Assembly (NCBI GenBank): GCA_964424805.1
Contig: CAYRKH010000002.1
Location: 1-64,000, forward strand
DNA: 64,000 nt
Direction: 5' to 3'
From: IDS-8 sp964424805
Lineage (GTDB): Bacteria > Pseudomonadota > Gammaproteobacteria > Steroidobacterales > Woeseiaceae
The notes below the pieces were generated by a model, which was not told the DNA's origin, made no database searches, and saw only the letters and a program-made list of their open reading frames with translations. This document shows, piece after piece, positions 25,682-34,038 of the stretch (position 1 is its first letter; each line of letters starts with the position of its first letter). The translations under genes were made by a program, and so were the position numbers.

Positions 25682-26389
25682 TTATCGCGCGGTCACGTGC
25701 TGCTCCACGCTTTTGCGCATGTCATCGAAGGTTGCGTAGCCGCTGGCGATCTTCAGCAGGCCCGCGGGTAAGGATAAGGCAAGGGTCGGGAAGCTCGAGA
25801 CCCCGGAGCTCCGGCAGCGGCGGAAGTCGTCCAGCGTCCTCTGTTTCATCTCGTCGCTGTCGAAGCGCTGCAGGAAGGTTTCCGTGTCGAGGTTCATGTC
25901 CTCACAGATCGCCGGGTAGAACTCCGGCTCCTTCGGGTCCTCGTTCAGCACGTAGAACCGGTTCTGCACGCGATACATGAACTCCAGCTCATCCGGGACG
26001 CCGAGCGATCGCGCGGTGACGACGGCGCGGCATGCCGGTTCAGTGTCGTAGTTGAAAAATTCCCGTTCCAGCAGGTCTTCGTTGAACGTTTGTCCCGTGC
26101 GCGCGGCAACGTCGCGCCAATGGTGCCGCAAAAAAGTTCGGAATGCGTCGGTCCAGGGTTCGCCTCCTCCGGCTCGCAGGCCGCCCATGACGACACGAAA
26201 CGGCAGGTTGTTGTGCCCGCCCCATTCCCTGAGCGAACGCAGCTGTGGCGCAGTGCCCCAGCACCATGAGCACATGGGGTCACCGAAATAAACGAGCTCG
26301 GCGCCGTCCGCGGCCTGCTTCCATCGGGTGCCGCTCGATTCTCCGAGGGGCACTTCACAGCTGCCGCTTTGCGTGTCGCAATCCTTCAT
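25682..26389 (-). CDS. DsbA-family (FrnE-like) thiol oxidoreductase
   Basis: A 235-residue thioredoxin-fold protein without a signal peptide, so probably cytoplasmic. The redox motif is Cys40-Ser-Trp-Cys43 in DPMCSWCWG, and the cis-Pro loop is GVSSFPTLAL. The helical insertion with HHWRDVAARTGQ and the region DFRRCRSSGV fit the DsbA/FrnE (2-hydroxychromene-2-carboxylate isomerase-like) group. The N-terminal 20 residues contain two further Cys and may be a flexible tail. A clear sigma70 promoter lies upstream, with an AGGAGG-like ribosome site. Function beyond thiol-disulfide exchange is not readable. Confidence 0.9.
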   Translation of the reverse strand: MKDCDTQSGSCEVPLGESSGTRWKQAADGAELVYFGDPMCSWCWGTAPQLRSLREWGGHNNLPFRVVMGGLRAGGGEPWTDAFRTFLRHHWRDVAARTGQTFNEDLLEREFFNYDTEPACRAVVTARSLGVPDELEFMYRVQNRFYVLNEDPKEPEFYPAICEDMNLDTETFLQRFDSDEMKQRTLDDFRRCRSSGVSSFPTLALSLPAGLLKIASGYATFDDMRKSVEQHVTAR

Positions 26390-26424
26390 GCCGATACTTC
26401 CTCCAAAGCAAACATTGCCTGCAT

Positions 26425-26453
26425 CTTATACGTGTGCATTTTTACAGCGTCAA
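26425..26453 (-). promoter_or_regulatory. Sigma70 promoter of the DsbA-like gene
   Basis: On the minus strand TTGACG (26453-26448), a 17-base spacer and TATAAG (26430-26425) give a near-consensus promoter. The predicted leader to the ATG at 26389 is about 30 bases and includes GGAGGAAG. Confidence 0.7.
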
Positions 26454-26666
26454 CAATGGGTTAGCGGCGATGATCGGCGCAACCCGGGACCGTTGCCTGA
26501 ACGCCGCTTATGCTATACAAACACGGATAGAACTGCGCGCGGTAGACGCGAAAGAAGCGCGGCGTTGCCCGTTTGCACTGGCGGGATATCGGCCGCGCTT
26601 CGGGGATAGTACGCTCGGCAGTCAGCCTGCAAGTTCCATGTGGCGCGGCTGCAGGGAGAATTGAAA

Positions 26667-27593
26667 ATGCAAACGGGGGCAGCATTCATGGGAGTGAAGT
26701 ACTGGGGGCGGCGCGGTGCGCTGCTGGTTATTGCCGGGCTGGCCCTGGTCTCGGGCCAGGTGTTTGCCGATGACACCGCCGCTGAACGGCAGCGGATGAA
26801 GGAGCTCGGCCTCAAGTACGAGACCGCCTGGGACCTGTACAAGGCGCTGGAAAAGCAAGCCAACGGGGGCAAGCCGCTGTCGCTGCAAAACCTCCCCGAC
26901 TGGAAGGGCGTCTATACGCGTACCAAGGGCGGCACGACGTTCGACCCTGACGGTCCGCCGCAGGGAGAGATGCCTACGGCGAAATTTACGCCCGAATATC
27001 ATGCGTTGCTGGTCGAGGCGGTCGAGAATCGCCGCAACGACATCGAGTACGATCCCCTGAGCCAGTGCGTGCCTCCCGGCTACCCGCGCTGGCATTCCCT
27101 GCCGTTCCTGCGCGAATTCATCGTTACCCCGGAGCAGACCTGGATGATCGCAGAGGCGTTCAACAGCGTGCGCCGGATCTACACCGATGGACGCGGCCAC
27201 GTGCCGGAAGATGAGCGCTACCCGACGGAAAACGGCGATTCGATCGGATTCTGGGACGGTGACAAACTCGTTACGCACACGAACATGCTGATGGCGCACA
27301 TGTACGAGCGGGCCCAGGGTTTCTACACCGAAGAGGTAGAGGGCGTGGAGATCTGGGAGAAGGTCGACGACCGTACCCTGGTCGCGCACACCTGGATCTA
27401 TGATCCGCCTGCCCTGGCAGAGCCGTGGTATACACGGCAGAGCTATACGAAGTTCGAGAACGCTGACAAGAGCATGCGCATCCGGCACTGGGCCTGCAGA
27501 AGCCCCAACAACAACGTCATAGAGACGGAAGAAGGGGGCTCGCAGTTCACCGAGTTCTCCTGGATGGACGACGATGAGGAAGAAGAGGAGTAG
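26667..27593 (+). CDS. Secreted DUF6152-associated family protein (family P, copy 1)
   Basis: A 308-residue exported protein that starts at ATG 26667 (GGGAGAA upstream); ATG 26688 is an alternative with a cleaner signal peptide ending near VFA. It belongs to a secreted family present five times in this window, which I call family P for reference. Shared features seen here are a Cys in CVPPGYPR, the strand pattern RRIYTDGRGHVPED, the block GDSIGFWDGDKLVTHT, a tail segment DPPALAEPWYT and a second Cys near the C-terminus (HWACRS). The chain ends in an acidic tail. No catalytic function is known to me. It is followed 6 bases later by a DUF6152 gene, the arrangement seen at all three DUF6152 loci. 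Confidence 0.82.
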   Translation: MQTGAAFMGVKYWGRRGALLVIAGLALVSGQVFADDTAAERQRMKELGLKYETAWDLYKALEKQANGGKPLSLQNLPDWKGVYTRTKGGTTFDPDGPPQGEMPTAKFTPEYHALLVEAVENRRNDIEYDPLSQCVPPGYPRWHSLPFLREFIVTPEQTWMIAEAFNSVRRIYTDGRGHVPEDERYPTENGDSIGFWDGDKLVTHTNMLMAHMYERAQGFYTEEVEGVEIWEKVDDRTLVAHTWIYDPPALAEPWYTRQSYTKFENADKSMRIRHWACRSPNNNVIETEEGGSQFTEFSWMDDDEEEEE

Positions 27594-27599
27594 CGTACG

Positions 27600-27992
27600 A
27601 TGAGGTCATTTGTTTCGACGGTAGCAGCAGTGCTGCTGGTTGCGTCGGTCCCCGGCGCGGCTCATCATTCCGGGTCCATGTTCGACGACCAGAAGATCGT
27701 CACGTTTACGGGCGTGGTCAAGAAGTTCCAGTATACGAACCCCCACTCCTGGCTGATCGTCGACGTCACGAATGAGGATGGCACGGTGACGACCTGGGGT
27801 TTCGAGGCGGAAGGTCCGAGCAGCCTGCTGCGCGCGGGGATCAAGAAGAGTGACTTCGAGCCCGGCACCAAGATCACCATAAGGGGCAACCCGATTCGCG
27901 ACGGCCGCCCGGCCGCCTATTGGGTCGATGCGGTGCGGGAGCAGGACGGCAAGAAGTTCGTGCCGTCAGCCGGGTTCGCTGTTCCTGAGTAA
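27600..27992 (+). CDS. DUF6152 family secreted protein (copy 1)
   Basis: A 130-residue small secreted protein. The signal peptide ends Gly-Ala-Ala and the next residues are His22-His23-Ser, so signal peptidase would leave His at the mature N-terminus. Further features are the conserved TNPHSWLIVDV (His49), a Trp-rich strand TTWGFEAEGPSSLLRAG and a loop with GTKITIRGNPIRDGRPA. The pattern suggests a compact beta-barrel. A free N-terminal His plus a distant His is the arrangement used by copper histidine-brace proteins, which is a hypothesis here. It sits between the family P gene (6-base gap) and the tannase-like gene. Confidence 0.85.
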   Translation: MRSFVSTVAAVLLVASVPGAAHHSGSMFDDQKIVTFTGVVKKFQYTNPHSWLIVDVTNEDGTVTTWGFEAEGPSSLLRAGIKKSDFEPGTKITIRGNPIRDGRPAAYWVDAVREQDGKKFVPSAGFAVPE

Positions 27993-28041
27993 AGCGTAGA
28001 TCGCGCCGCCGACCTGCCGGTAGCTCTCCCGTAGGTGCTTC

Positions 28042-29631
28042 GTGAGTCGGCGGCGTATTCTCCATTCCTGCCTGCCTGTCGCCTGCCTGCTTCTCGGGCA
28101 GGCGCAGGCGCAGAACGCCGACAGCTTTCGGGACGCCGCGGACGCATCGGTCGATTATCGCCGCACTCCTTACGCGGCGCAGGCGCAGTGCGAGGATTTC
28201 ATTTCGCGCACTGACACAAGCGTTACCGTGCTGTCGGCCCGGGTGCACGAGGGCGACGGCACGCCACCGCACTGCCGGATCACCGGCGTCATTCCTGCCG
28301 AGGTTCTCTTCGAAGTCAACATGCCGCTGGCATGGAACGGCCGTTTCTACATGTACGGAAACGGCGGGTTTGCTGGCAGTCCGCCGTCGGCGCGGGCTGC
28401 CGTTCGAGACCGCGCCCTGAGAAACGGCTTCGCAACCGCCTACACGAACACCGGGCACGATGCACGCACCGAGCCCGGCGCCACCTTCGCTCACGATAAC
28501 CTGCAGAAGACGTTGGATTACCTGTTCCGGGCCGTGCACCTGACGGTTGCGCGTGCGAAGGGGTTCGTTTCGGACTTCTACGGGCGTGAAGCGGACTGGT
28601 CGTACTGGGACGGATGCTCGATGGGCGGGCGCCAGGGAATGGTTTCCGCGCAACGGTTTCCGGAGGATTTCGATGGCATCGTTGCAGGCGCACCTGCCTT
28701 CGACTTTACCGGCACGATGATGTCGTATGTCTGGCAGGGTCGCCTCATGCAGCAGCTTTCCCTGACGGACGAGAAGCTGGGTCTGCTGGCTGATACGGTC
28801 TACGAGCGCTGCGATGCACAAGACGGCGTCCGCGATGGGCTCATTGACGATCCGCGGCAGTGCGATTTCAGCCCGCGGGCGCACCTGCCCCGCTGCGGTG
28901 CTTCCAAGGACGGGGCAACGTGTTTCGACGACGCTGAGATCCAGGCCCTGGAGGACCTGTACCGCGGGTTGCCGGAGGCGGGCCGGGGGCCTGTCCCCGG
29001 CATCATTCCCGGCTCCGAGGTTGCCGCCGGAGACGGAGACCGCGCCGTCCGCGGATGGGAGCCGTGGCAGATCAACGAGGAAGGCGAGAGCTTCCAGGTT
29101 CAAATGGTCGAATCGTACTTACGGTATCTCGCCTTTATACGCGACGATCCGGACTACGACTGGACCACCTACCCGCTGCACGAAGATCCGCCGGGCCTTG
29201 ACGGGTTGACGGCAGAGCTGCTGGACGCCAAGGCAACCGACCTGCACCGGTTCCACGCTCGCGGTGGGAAGCTGATCGCCTATTTCGGCTGGGCGGACGC
29301 CGCCATCAGTCCGCTGCCGATCCTTGACTACTACGACGGCCTCGCGGCCGCCATGGACGGCCCGCCGGACGACGTCTTCCGACTCTACATGATCCCGGGC
29401 ATGTTCCATTGCACGGGAGGTGTCGGGGCGCATGAAGTGGATTTCATGACACCTCTCATCGACTGGGTGGAGGCGGGTAAAGCGCCGGCGCACCTCGTCG
29501 GCCTCCGTCATGAGGGGGACGAGCTGAAACTGGCGAGGCCGCACTGCCCGTGGCCGGAACGGGCGGTCCGGCACGGCACGGCCGGCGAGGGAGCTGTCGA
29601 CGGTTTTCATTGCGAGGCGCCTGCCGACTGA
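28042..29631 (+). CDS. Exported tannase/feruloyl-esterase family hydrolase
   Basis: A 529-residue protein that starts at GTG 28042 with a signal peptide ending near AQA. It is an alpha/beta hydrolase of the tannase/feruloyl-esterase family (PF07519). The nucleophile Ser193 lies in DGCSMGGRQG, with the preceding Cys typical of the family. The catalytic His456 is in MFHCTGGVG, whose following Cys may pair with the first in the family's conserved disulfide. The Asp is expected near YFGWADAAISP. Such enzymes cleave ester bonds of gallate, ferulate or similar aromatic esters. It follows the DUF6152 gene, so an aromatic-ester substrate for this locus is a reasonable inference. Confidence 0.92.
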   Translation: MSRRRILHSCLPVACLLLGQAQAQNADSFRDAADASVDYRRTPYAAQAQCEDFISRTDTSVTVLSARVHEGDGTPPHCRITGVIPAEVLFEVNMPLAWNGRFYMYGNGGFAGSPPSARAAVRDRALRNGFATAYTNTGHDARTEPGATFAHDNLQKTLDYLFRAVHLTVARAKGFVSDFYGREADWSYWDGCSMGGRQGMVSAQRFPEDFDGIVAGAPAFDFTGTMMSYVWQGRLMQQLSLTDEKLGLLADTVYERCDAQDGVRDGLIDDPRQCDFSPRAHLPRCGASKDGATCFDDAEIQALEDLYRGLPEAGRGPVPGIIPGSEVAAGDGDRAVRGWEPWQINEEGESFQVQMVESYLRYLAFIRDDPDYDWTTYPLHEDPPGLDGLTAELLDAKATDLHRFHARGGKLIAYFGWADAAISPLPILDYYDGLAAAMDGPPDDVFRLYMIPGMFHCTGGVGAHEVDFMTPLIDWVEAGKAPAHLVGLRHEGDELKLARPHCPWPERAVRHGTAGEGAVDGFHCEAPAD

Positions 29632-29670
29632 CGGCTTGCCACGCTTTTGCTTTTTGGGGGGAGCATCGAA

Positions 29671-31434
29671 ATGAGCATTCGGTCGATCGTCACGAGCCTG
29701 TGCCTGCTGGGCCTGGCCGGTGGAATCCATGCAGCGGAAGCCGGCGTGCTGCAGGGGCTGGGCACGATATCCGGAAAAGTCACGGGTGAGCCGTCCGAGC
29801 AGGCCGTGCGGGTGTACGCGCACAATCCCGATCGCCACGTGACCTACATGGTGTACGCCGTCGAGGGCCGGTATCGTGCCGTCAACCTGTTGCCGGGTAC
29901 CTACGAAGTGGCGATCAAGGCACCAGGCCTGATCGCCGATGTGGCGGTGGTCGAAGTGGAGGAAAGCGAGGCCGCTTCGGCAGATTTTGCGCTTCGGCCT
30001 GCCGGCGAGGGTACGGATCGCGGCAGGGTCGTCGGGAGCTGGGCGTCGGCCGACGGTGTCGAGCTGGCGTCGTATGACGAGATATATCCCCCCGGTCCGG
30101 CGCGGCACACGCTCGAGCGTACCTGCATCACCTGTCACGGCGTGAACTGGATACCCCAGCGTTCAGGCCTCGATGCAGCCGGCTGGGACGGATTGATCAA
30201 CCTCATGATGAACCTGGACGACAGCGTCTGGGGCGTCGATGCCGGCACCCCGATGATTCCGCCGGGCACGATCAGCGACGCGGAACGCGACCAGCTTGCT
30301 GCCTACCTCGGCCGCCATTTCGGCCCCGGGACGCCGAAGCGCATGGTGTTGAATGACGAAAACGTGGCGCTCGACAAGGCAGCCCTGGCGAAGGCCATGT
30401 GGATCGAGTACACGGTGGCGCAGCCGACGGCCGAGACGGGGGCACACCGCTGGATACAGGAGCCGTATTTCGACCTGGAGGGCAACGTCTGGTACACGGA
30501 GCGTACGCGCGATGCGCCGGCGATTCTCAAGCTGGACCCGCGTACCGCGACGTTTACCCGTTACCCGTTGCCCAATCCGGGCTGGTCACCGCACGGGATC
30601 GTGGCGGATCCGGTGGACGGTTCGATCTGGTGGGCCGGGAGAGGCGTGGACGTCGCCCGGCTCGACCCGAAGACAGGAAAGACGACGGCTTACGGCGATA
30701 CTTCTTCTCCACAACGTTGGGGCGGGCACACACCCGTGTTCGATTCGAAAGGCGACCTCTGGTACTCGATGATTGCCGCGGATCGCATCGGGAAGTGGGA
30801 CCGGGAGACCGACAAGGTCAGCCATTGGGATATCCCCACGAAGGGCGGGCGACCCTATGGCATTCTCGTGGACGGTCACGACGATGTCTGGTTCGCCACG
30901 TTCCACAATTGCAGGGTGACACGCTTCGATCCGGACAGTGAGGAGTTCCGCGAATACGTTTCGCCGTCCGATCCCTGCACCCTGCGCCGGTTGGGGCTCG
31001 ATTCAGAGGGTACGATCTGGTACGGCGTGTTCAGCGGCGGAATGCTCGGCAAACTCGACCCGGACAGCGGAGAAATGACGGAGTACCGGGTGGCGCGATT
31101 CAGCGAACCGTACGAGGCCTGGGCCGACCCGGACGACAACATCTGGATGGCGGACGGGGGGCAGGGCGGCATGCTGATCCGCTTCGATCCCGAAACCGAG
31201 CGCTTTACGAACTATCCGAGTCCGATGCAGAGCGACAAGCCCAAGATGGCGATTACGCGCGACGGGGCGGTCTGGTATAGCAATCGCTCTATTGCGGCTT
31301 CGGGACAGGCCCCTGCCACCGTGGGCGTGCTCTACCCCGACATGAATCGGATGACGACGCTCGGCGCCTATTACGCCGTGCAGGACGGCCGCGCCGTGGG
31401 TTCGGGATCCCCTGCTCCAGCCGCTAGTCCGTAA
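29671..31434 (+). CDS. Carboxypeptidase-regulatory / cytochrome c / Vgb-type propeller fusion
   Basis: The ATG at 29671 is preferred (GGGGGAG 9 bases upstream). The 587-residue product has three parts after its signal peptide (ending near HAA). First comes a carboxypeptidase-regulatory-like beta domain (residues about 30-110, ISGKVTGEPSEQAVRVYA). Second is a cytochrome c-like segment with CITCH at 152-156. Third is a C-terminal beta-propeller resembling virginiamycin B lyase (repeats such as NVWYTERT, DLWYSMIA, DDVWFATFHNC, GTIWYGVFSGGM). The fusion implies electron transfer linked to a substrate-binding propeller in the periplasm. It runs convergently into the lipoprotein amidohydrolase gene, overlapping it by 11 bases at the tails. 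Confidence 0.88.
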   Translation: MSIRSIVTSLCLLGLAGGIHAAEAGVLQGLGTISGKVTGEPSEQAVRVYAHNPDRHVTYMVYAVEGRYRAVNLLPGTYEVAIKAPGLIADVAVVEVEESEAASADFALRPAGEGTDRGRVVGSWASADGVELASYDEIYPPGPARHTLERTCITCHGVNWIPQRSGLDAAGWDGLINLMMNLDDSVWGVDAGTPMIPPGTISDAERDQLAAYLGRHFGPGTPKRMVLNDENVALDKAALAKAMWIEYTVAQPTAETGAHRWIQEPYFDLEGNVWYTERTRDAPAILKLDPRTATFTRYPLPNPGWSPHGIVADPVDGSIWWAGRGVDVARLDPKTGKTTAYGDTSSPQRWGGHTPVFDSKGDLWYSMIAADRIGKWDRETDKVSHWDIPTKGGRPYGILVDGHDDVWFATFHNCRVTRFDPDSEEFREYVSPSDPCTLRRLGLDSEGTIWYGVFSGGMLGKLDPDSGEMTEYRVARFSEPYEAWADPDDNIWMADGGQGGMLIRFDPETERFTNYPSPMQSDKPKMAITRDGAVWYSNRSIAASGQAPATVGVLYPDMNRMTTLGAYYAVQDGRAVGSGSPAPAASP

Positions 31435-32761
31435 AGCTCGCTCCCTGGCGCCGGTCAACGACGACTTCGCCGCCCTTGATCACCATCCTGACGTTGAGGA
31501 GAGCGTCGGTGTCGGTCAACGGGTCGCCCTCCAGCAGCACGATGTCGGCAAGCTTGCCGGCTTCGAGGGTACCGATCTCCTCGCTGCGGCCGAGCGCGGC
31601 CGCGGAGTTGCGGGTCAGGATGCTGACGATATCGGTCGGTGAAAACACGAGGCTCAGCGAGCGCACCTCGTGAGCGAGCGAATCCTTGGGCGTCCAGCCG
31701 GCGCCGGCGCCGAAGGGCGTATCGGTTCCGAAGCCCAGCGTGATGCCCTCGTTCCAGAGCAGCCGCGCGTTCACCGCCCCCTCACCGGCATGGTAGAGCC
31801 TCTCCCAGGGGAATGGCGTCCCGTCACGGAAAAGTGCTTCGTTGTTGTCCCCGAAGAACGGCACGAAGACGCCGAGCGTCGACATCATGGGAATGCCGGC
31901 GCCGGCGATTTGCTCGAGCTCGTCTTCGGTCAAGTCGCCTTCGACCGGCGTGTGCACCAGGGCGGCGACACCGGCTTCGACAGCCGCAACCGTGTCGTCC
32001 ACGGTGACCGCGTGGGTGATGACGGGAATGCCTGCGCTGCGGCCCTCCGCCACCACCAGCTCGAGCGTATCCTGTTCAGGTCCGCCGGGGGTCACCATCA
32101 GCACTGTTTTCAACGCGTCGACGCCGGCTTCCGCGTACTGCCGGACCATCGCCCGCGTCGCCTCGGCTGGAATGGCTTCGGCGGCTTCGAGCCGCGGTGC
32201 CCATGAGCGCTCGGCGCGCGCCGGATCCTCCCGGGGTCCTTCTCCCCGCTCCGGTCCGCCGGCAAGGGGGACGAAGCCGGACGTGAACAGCCGGGGGCCC
32301 GTGATCTCGTTCTGCACCAGCCGGCGGCGCAGCTCGATGACCTGTTCCAGCGGGTCGCCGCAGGACTGGATCGTGGTGAATCCCGCGTCCAGGTATTCCT
32401 GCATGCGCGATGCCGCTTCCGCGGCAAGCCACTGGTCGGGATTCGACTGGATGACATGACGATGGCCATCGATGAAGCCCGGCATCACGGTCAGGCCGCG
32501 AGCATCAATCTGCAATGCTCCCGGGACCTCGGGTGTTTCCTCCGAGACGGATGCGATAAGGCCGTCTTTCACCGTCACGGCGCCTCGCTCGATCACACCC
32601 CCGTTGCCGTCAATGATGCGCGCATTCGAGATAACGATGCCCGCGGCAGCTGATCCCGGCGCCTCTGCGGTCGCCCGGGCCTGCCCGCTAGCAGCATCCC
32701 GACTGCAGCCGGTGAGAATCGCCAGCAAGACCAACCCCATTGCAACAGTTGTTTTTTTCAT
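31424..32761 (-). CDS. Lipoprotein amidohydrolase
   Basis: The ATG at 32761 is chosen because GGGGGG lies upstream and a lipoprotein signal follows with Leu-Thr-Gly-Cys (Cys at residue 19). The 445-residue protein is an amidohydrolase-superfamily enzyme anchored in a membrane. LTVMPGFIDGHRHVIQ carries the HxH metal motif as His-Arg-His. The metal Lys is probably the one in VDALKTVLMV. Later ligands are the His of PVITHAVT, the His of AALVHTPVEG and the Asp of GFGTDTPFG. The C-terminal block GKLADIVLLEGDPLTD is typical. The substrate is unknown. It is divergent from the family P gene at 33057. Confidence 0.9.
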   Translation of the reverse strand: MKKTTVAMGLVLLAILTGCSRDAASGQARATAEAPGSAAAGIVISNARIIDGNGGVIERGAVTVKDGLIASVSEETPEVPGALQIDARGLTVMPGFIDGHRHVIQSNPDQWLAAEAASRMQEYLDAGFTTIQSCGDPLEQVIELRRRLVQNEITGPRLFTSGFVPLAGGPERGEGPREDPARAERSWAPRLEAAEAIPAEATRAMVRQYAEAGVDALKTVLMVTPGGPEQDTLELVVAEGRSAGIPVITHAVTVDDTVAAVEAGVAALVHTPVEGDLTEDELEQIAGAGIPMMSTLGVFVPFFGDNNEALFRDGTPFPWERLYHAGEGAVNARLLWNEGITLGFGTDTPFGAGAGWTPKDSLAHEVRSLSLVFSPTDIVSILTRNSAAALGRSEEIGTLEAGKLADIVLLEGDPLTDTDALLNVRMVIKGGEVVVDRRQGASFTD

Positions 32762-33056
32762 TGAATGCCCCCCGAAAAGCCCGCCCATACGCGCGCGAGC
32801 GCAACGAATAATTGCAGGGATACTGCAGCGTTAGCCGGAGCATACCAAGCCGCCTCGCAAGCGAACAGCGTGTTTTACAGGCACCAGGTCGTTGTTGCAG
32901 TCGAGGGATAGCCCATGCGCTGCCGGGATAGCAGGCGGTTTGTTCGATCCCCTAGGATTCTCTCGGTGACAGCGAGGCAACGTTCAACCGCTTCGGCCAG
33001 GTGATCGCATGATGTCCTGCCGTTCTGATTCCTTTGTTTATCTCCAGTCGAAGGCG
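32762..33056. other. Divergent intergenic region, amidohydrolase / family P gene
   Basis: A 295-base gap. I see a short perfect inverted repeat TGCAG-GGATA-CTGCA at 32813-32827 and no convincing promoter on either strand. Nothing else is supported. Confidence 0.35.
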
Positions 33057-33905
33057 ATGACCTACATCACTACAACCAGGAAGCTTGCTGTCGTATTCGC
33101 TTTGGTTGGAGTCACGGTTCCCGTCCGGTTTGCCGTTGCCCAACTGCCCCCGGCGCTGCCGCCTGACCTGCCGCCGGCAGTGAGCGCCGAGGATTGCGAC
33201 TTCGATATAAACGCCGACTGCACGACGTTTTCCCCCTTCAACCAGGACATTCCGGAGCCGGAGCCTGGCAAGGCGGGTGCCCCGGTGGATTTGACCGGAA
33301 CCTGGACGGCGGTGGTCACGGAGGATTGGCGATGGCGCATGACCACGCCTCCCAAAGGAGACTACGCCAGTATCCCCATCAGCGCCGAGGGTACCCGGGT
33401 CGCCGACACCTGGGATCCGGAGGAGGTAAGCTGCAAGCATTTTGGCGCCGCGGGGCTGATGCGTAACCCGATGCGACTGCGGATTTCATGGCAGGATGAT
33501 GAGACGCTTCGCATTGAGACGGATCACGGCATGCAGACGAGACTGTTGCACTTCGACAGGTCCGCTGTGACCAGCGGCCCACCCAGCCTGCAGGGGGATT
33601 CGTTTGCTCAATGGAAGGAGTCGGGTCTCAAGGTAGTGACGATTAACCTGAGTCCGGGATACCTGCGAAAGAACGGTGTTCCCTATAGCGGAGAGTACAC
33701 GGGACTCACCGAGTATTTCGACCGCCTGCACGGAGTGTTCGGCGACGACTGGCTCATTGTGACGACCGTGGTACGAGACCCGCTCTACCTGACCCGCGAG
33801 TTCATTACGAGCACCCACTTCAAAAAGCTTCCGGACGACCGCTCCTGGAACCCGGTGCCCTGCGGCCAGGGCATGATCTCGTCGGGGCAACCTGTCACAA
33901 AATAA
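33057..33905 (+). CDS. Secreted family P protein (copy 2, orphan)
   Basis: The ATG at 33057 is preferred because a signal peptide follows (ending near FAVAQ); an in-frame ATG at 33009 is possible, and the ribosome site of 33057 is close (GAAGG, 4-base gap). The 282-residue protein has DLTGTWTAVVTEDWRWRM, then CKHFGAAGLMRNPMR, ETDHGMQTR, GYLRKNGVPYS and the C-terminal REFITSTHFKKLPD...PVPCGQG. These blocks are nearly the same as in the protein at 47881, so the two are close paralogs. Both conserved Cys are present. Unlike the other copies it has no DUF6152 gene beside it. Function unknown. Confidence 0.8.
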   Translation: MTYITTTRKLAVVFALVGVTVPVRFAVAQLPPALPPDLPPAVSAEDCDFDINADCTTFSPFNQDIPEPEPGKAGAPVDLTGTWTAVVTEDWRWRMTTPPKGDYASIPISAEGTRVADTWDPEEVSCKHFGAAGLMRNPMRLRISWQDDETLRIETDHGMQTRLLHFDRSAVTSGPPSLQGDSFAQWKESGLKVVTINLSPGYLRKNGVPYSGEYTGLTEYFDRLHGVFGDDWLIVTTVVRDPLYLTREFITSTHFKKLPDDRSWNPVPCGQGMISSGQPVTK

Positions 33906-33921
33906 AGGCGCTACCGCGCCT
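33906..33921 (+). terminator. Hairpin directly after the family P gene
   Basis: AGGCGC-TACC-GCGCCT is a perfect 6-4-6 inverted repeat that begins at the base after the stop codon. There is no T-run, so termination is only possible. Confidence 0.4.
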
Positions 33922-33968
33922 GGCCGGCGCGGCGGCGTCTTGCATAAAACGCAATGACATTTCCCTCA

Positions 33969-34003
33969 CGCGGAATTGATACTTCCGCGACCGTGTGTAA
34001 TGT
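33969..34003 (+). promoter_or_regulatory. Promoter with inverted repeat around the -35 box (S9 peptidase)
   Basis: CGCGGAA-TTGATAC-TTCCGCG (33969-33989) is a perfect 7-bp inverted repeat whose loop contains the -35 hexamer TTGATA (33976-33981). A TAATGT -10 box follows at 33998-34003 after 16 bases. A protein bound here would cover the promoter, so repression is likely. The leader to the ATG at 34039 would be about 30 bases. Confidence 0.55.
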
Positions 34004-34038
34004 GATCCGTTACTGGCACGAATACGAGGAGCGTTGAC

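Noticed and set aside
31275..31290. A TATAGC-AATC-GCTCTA match (13 of 16) to the regulon palindrome
   Set aside because: It lies inside the propeller coding sequence with no promoter-like sequence around it, so chance is the simpler explanation.
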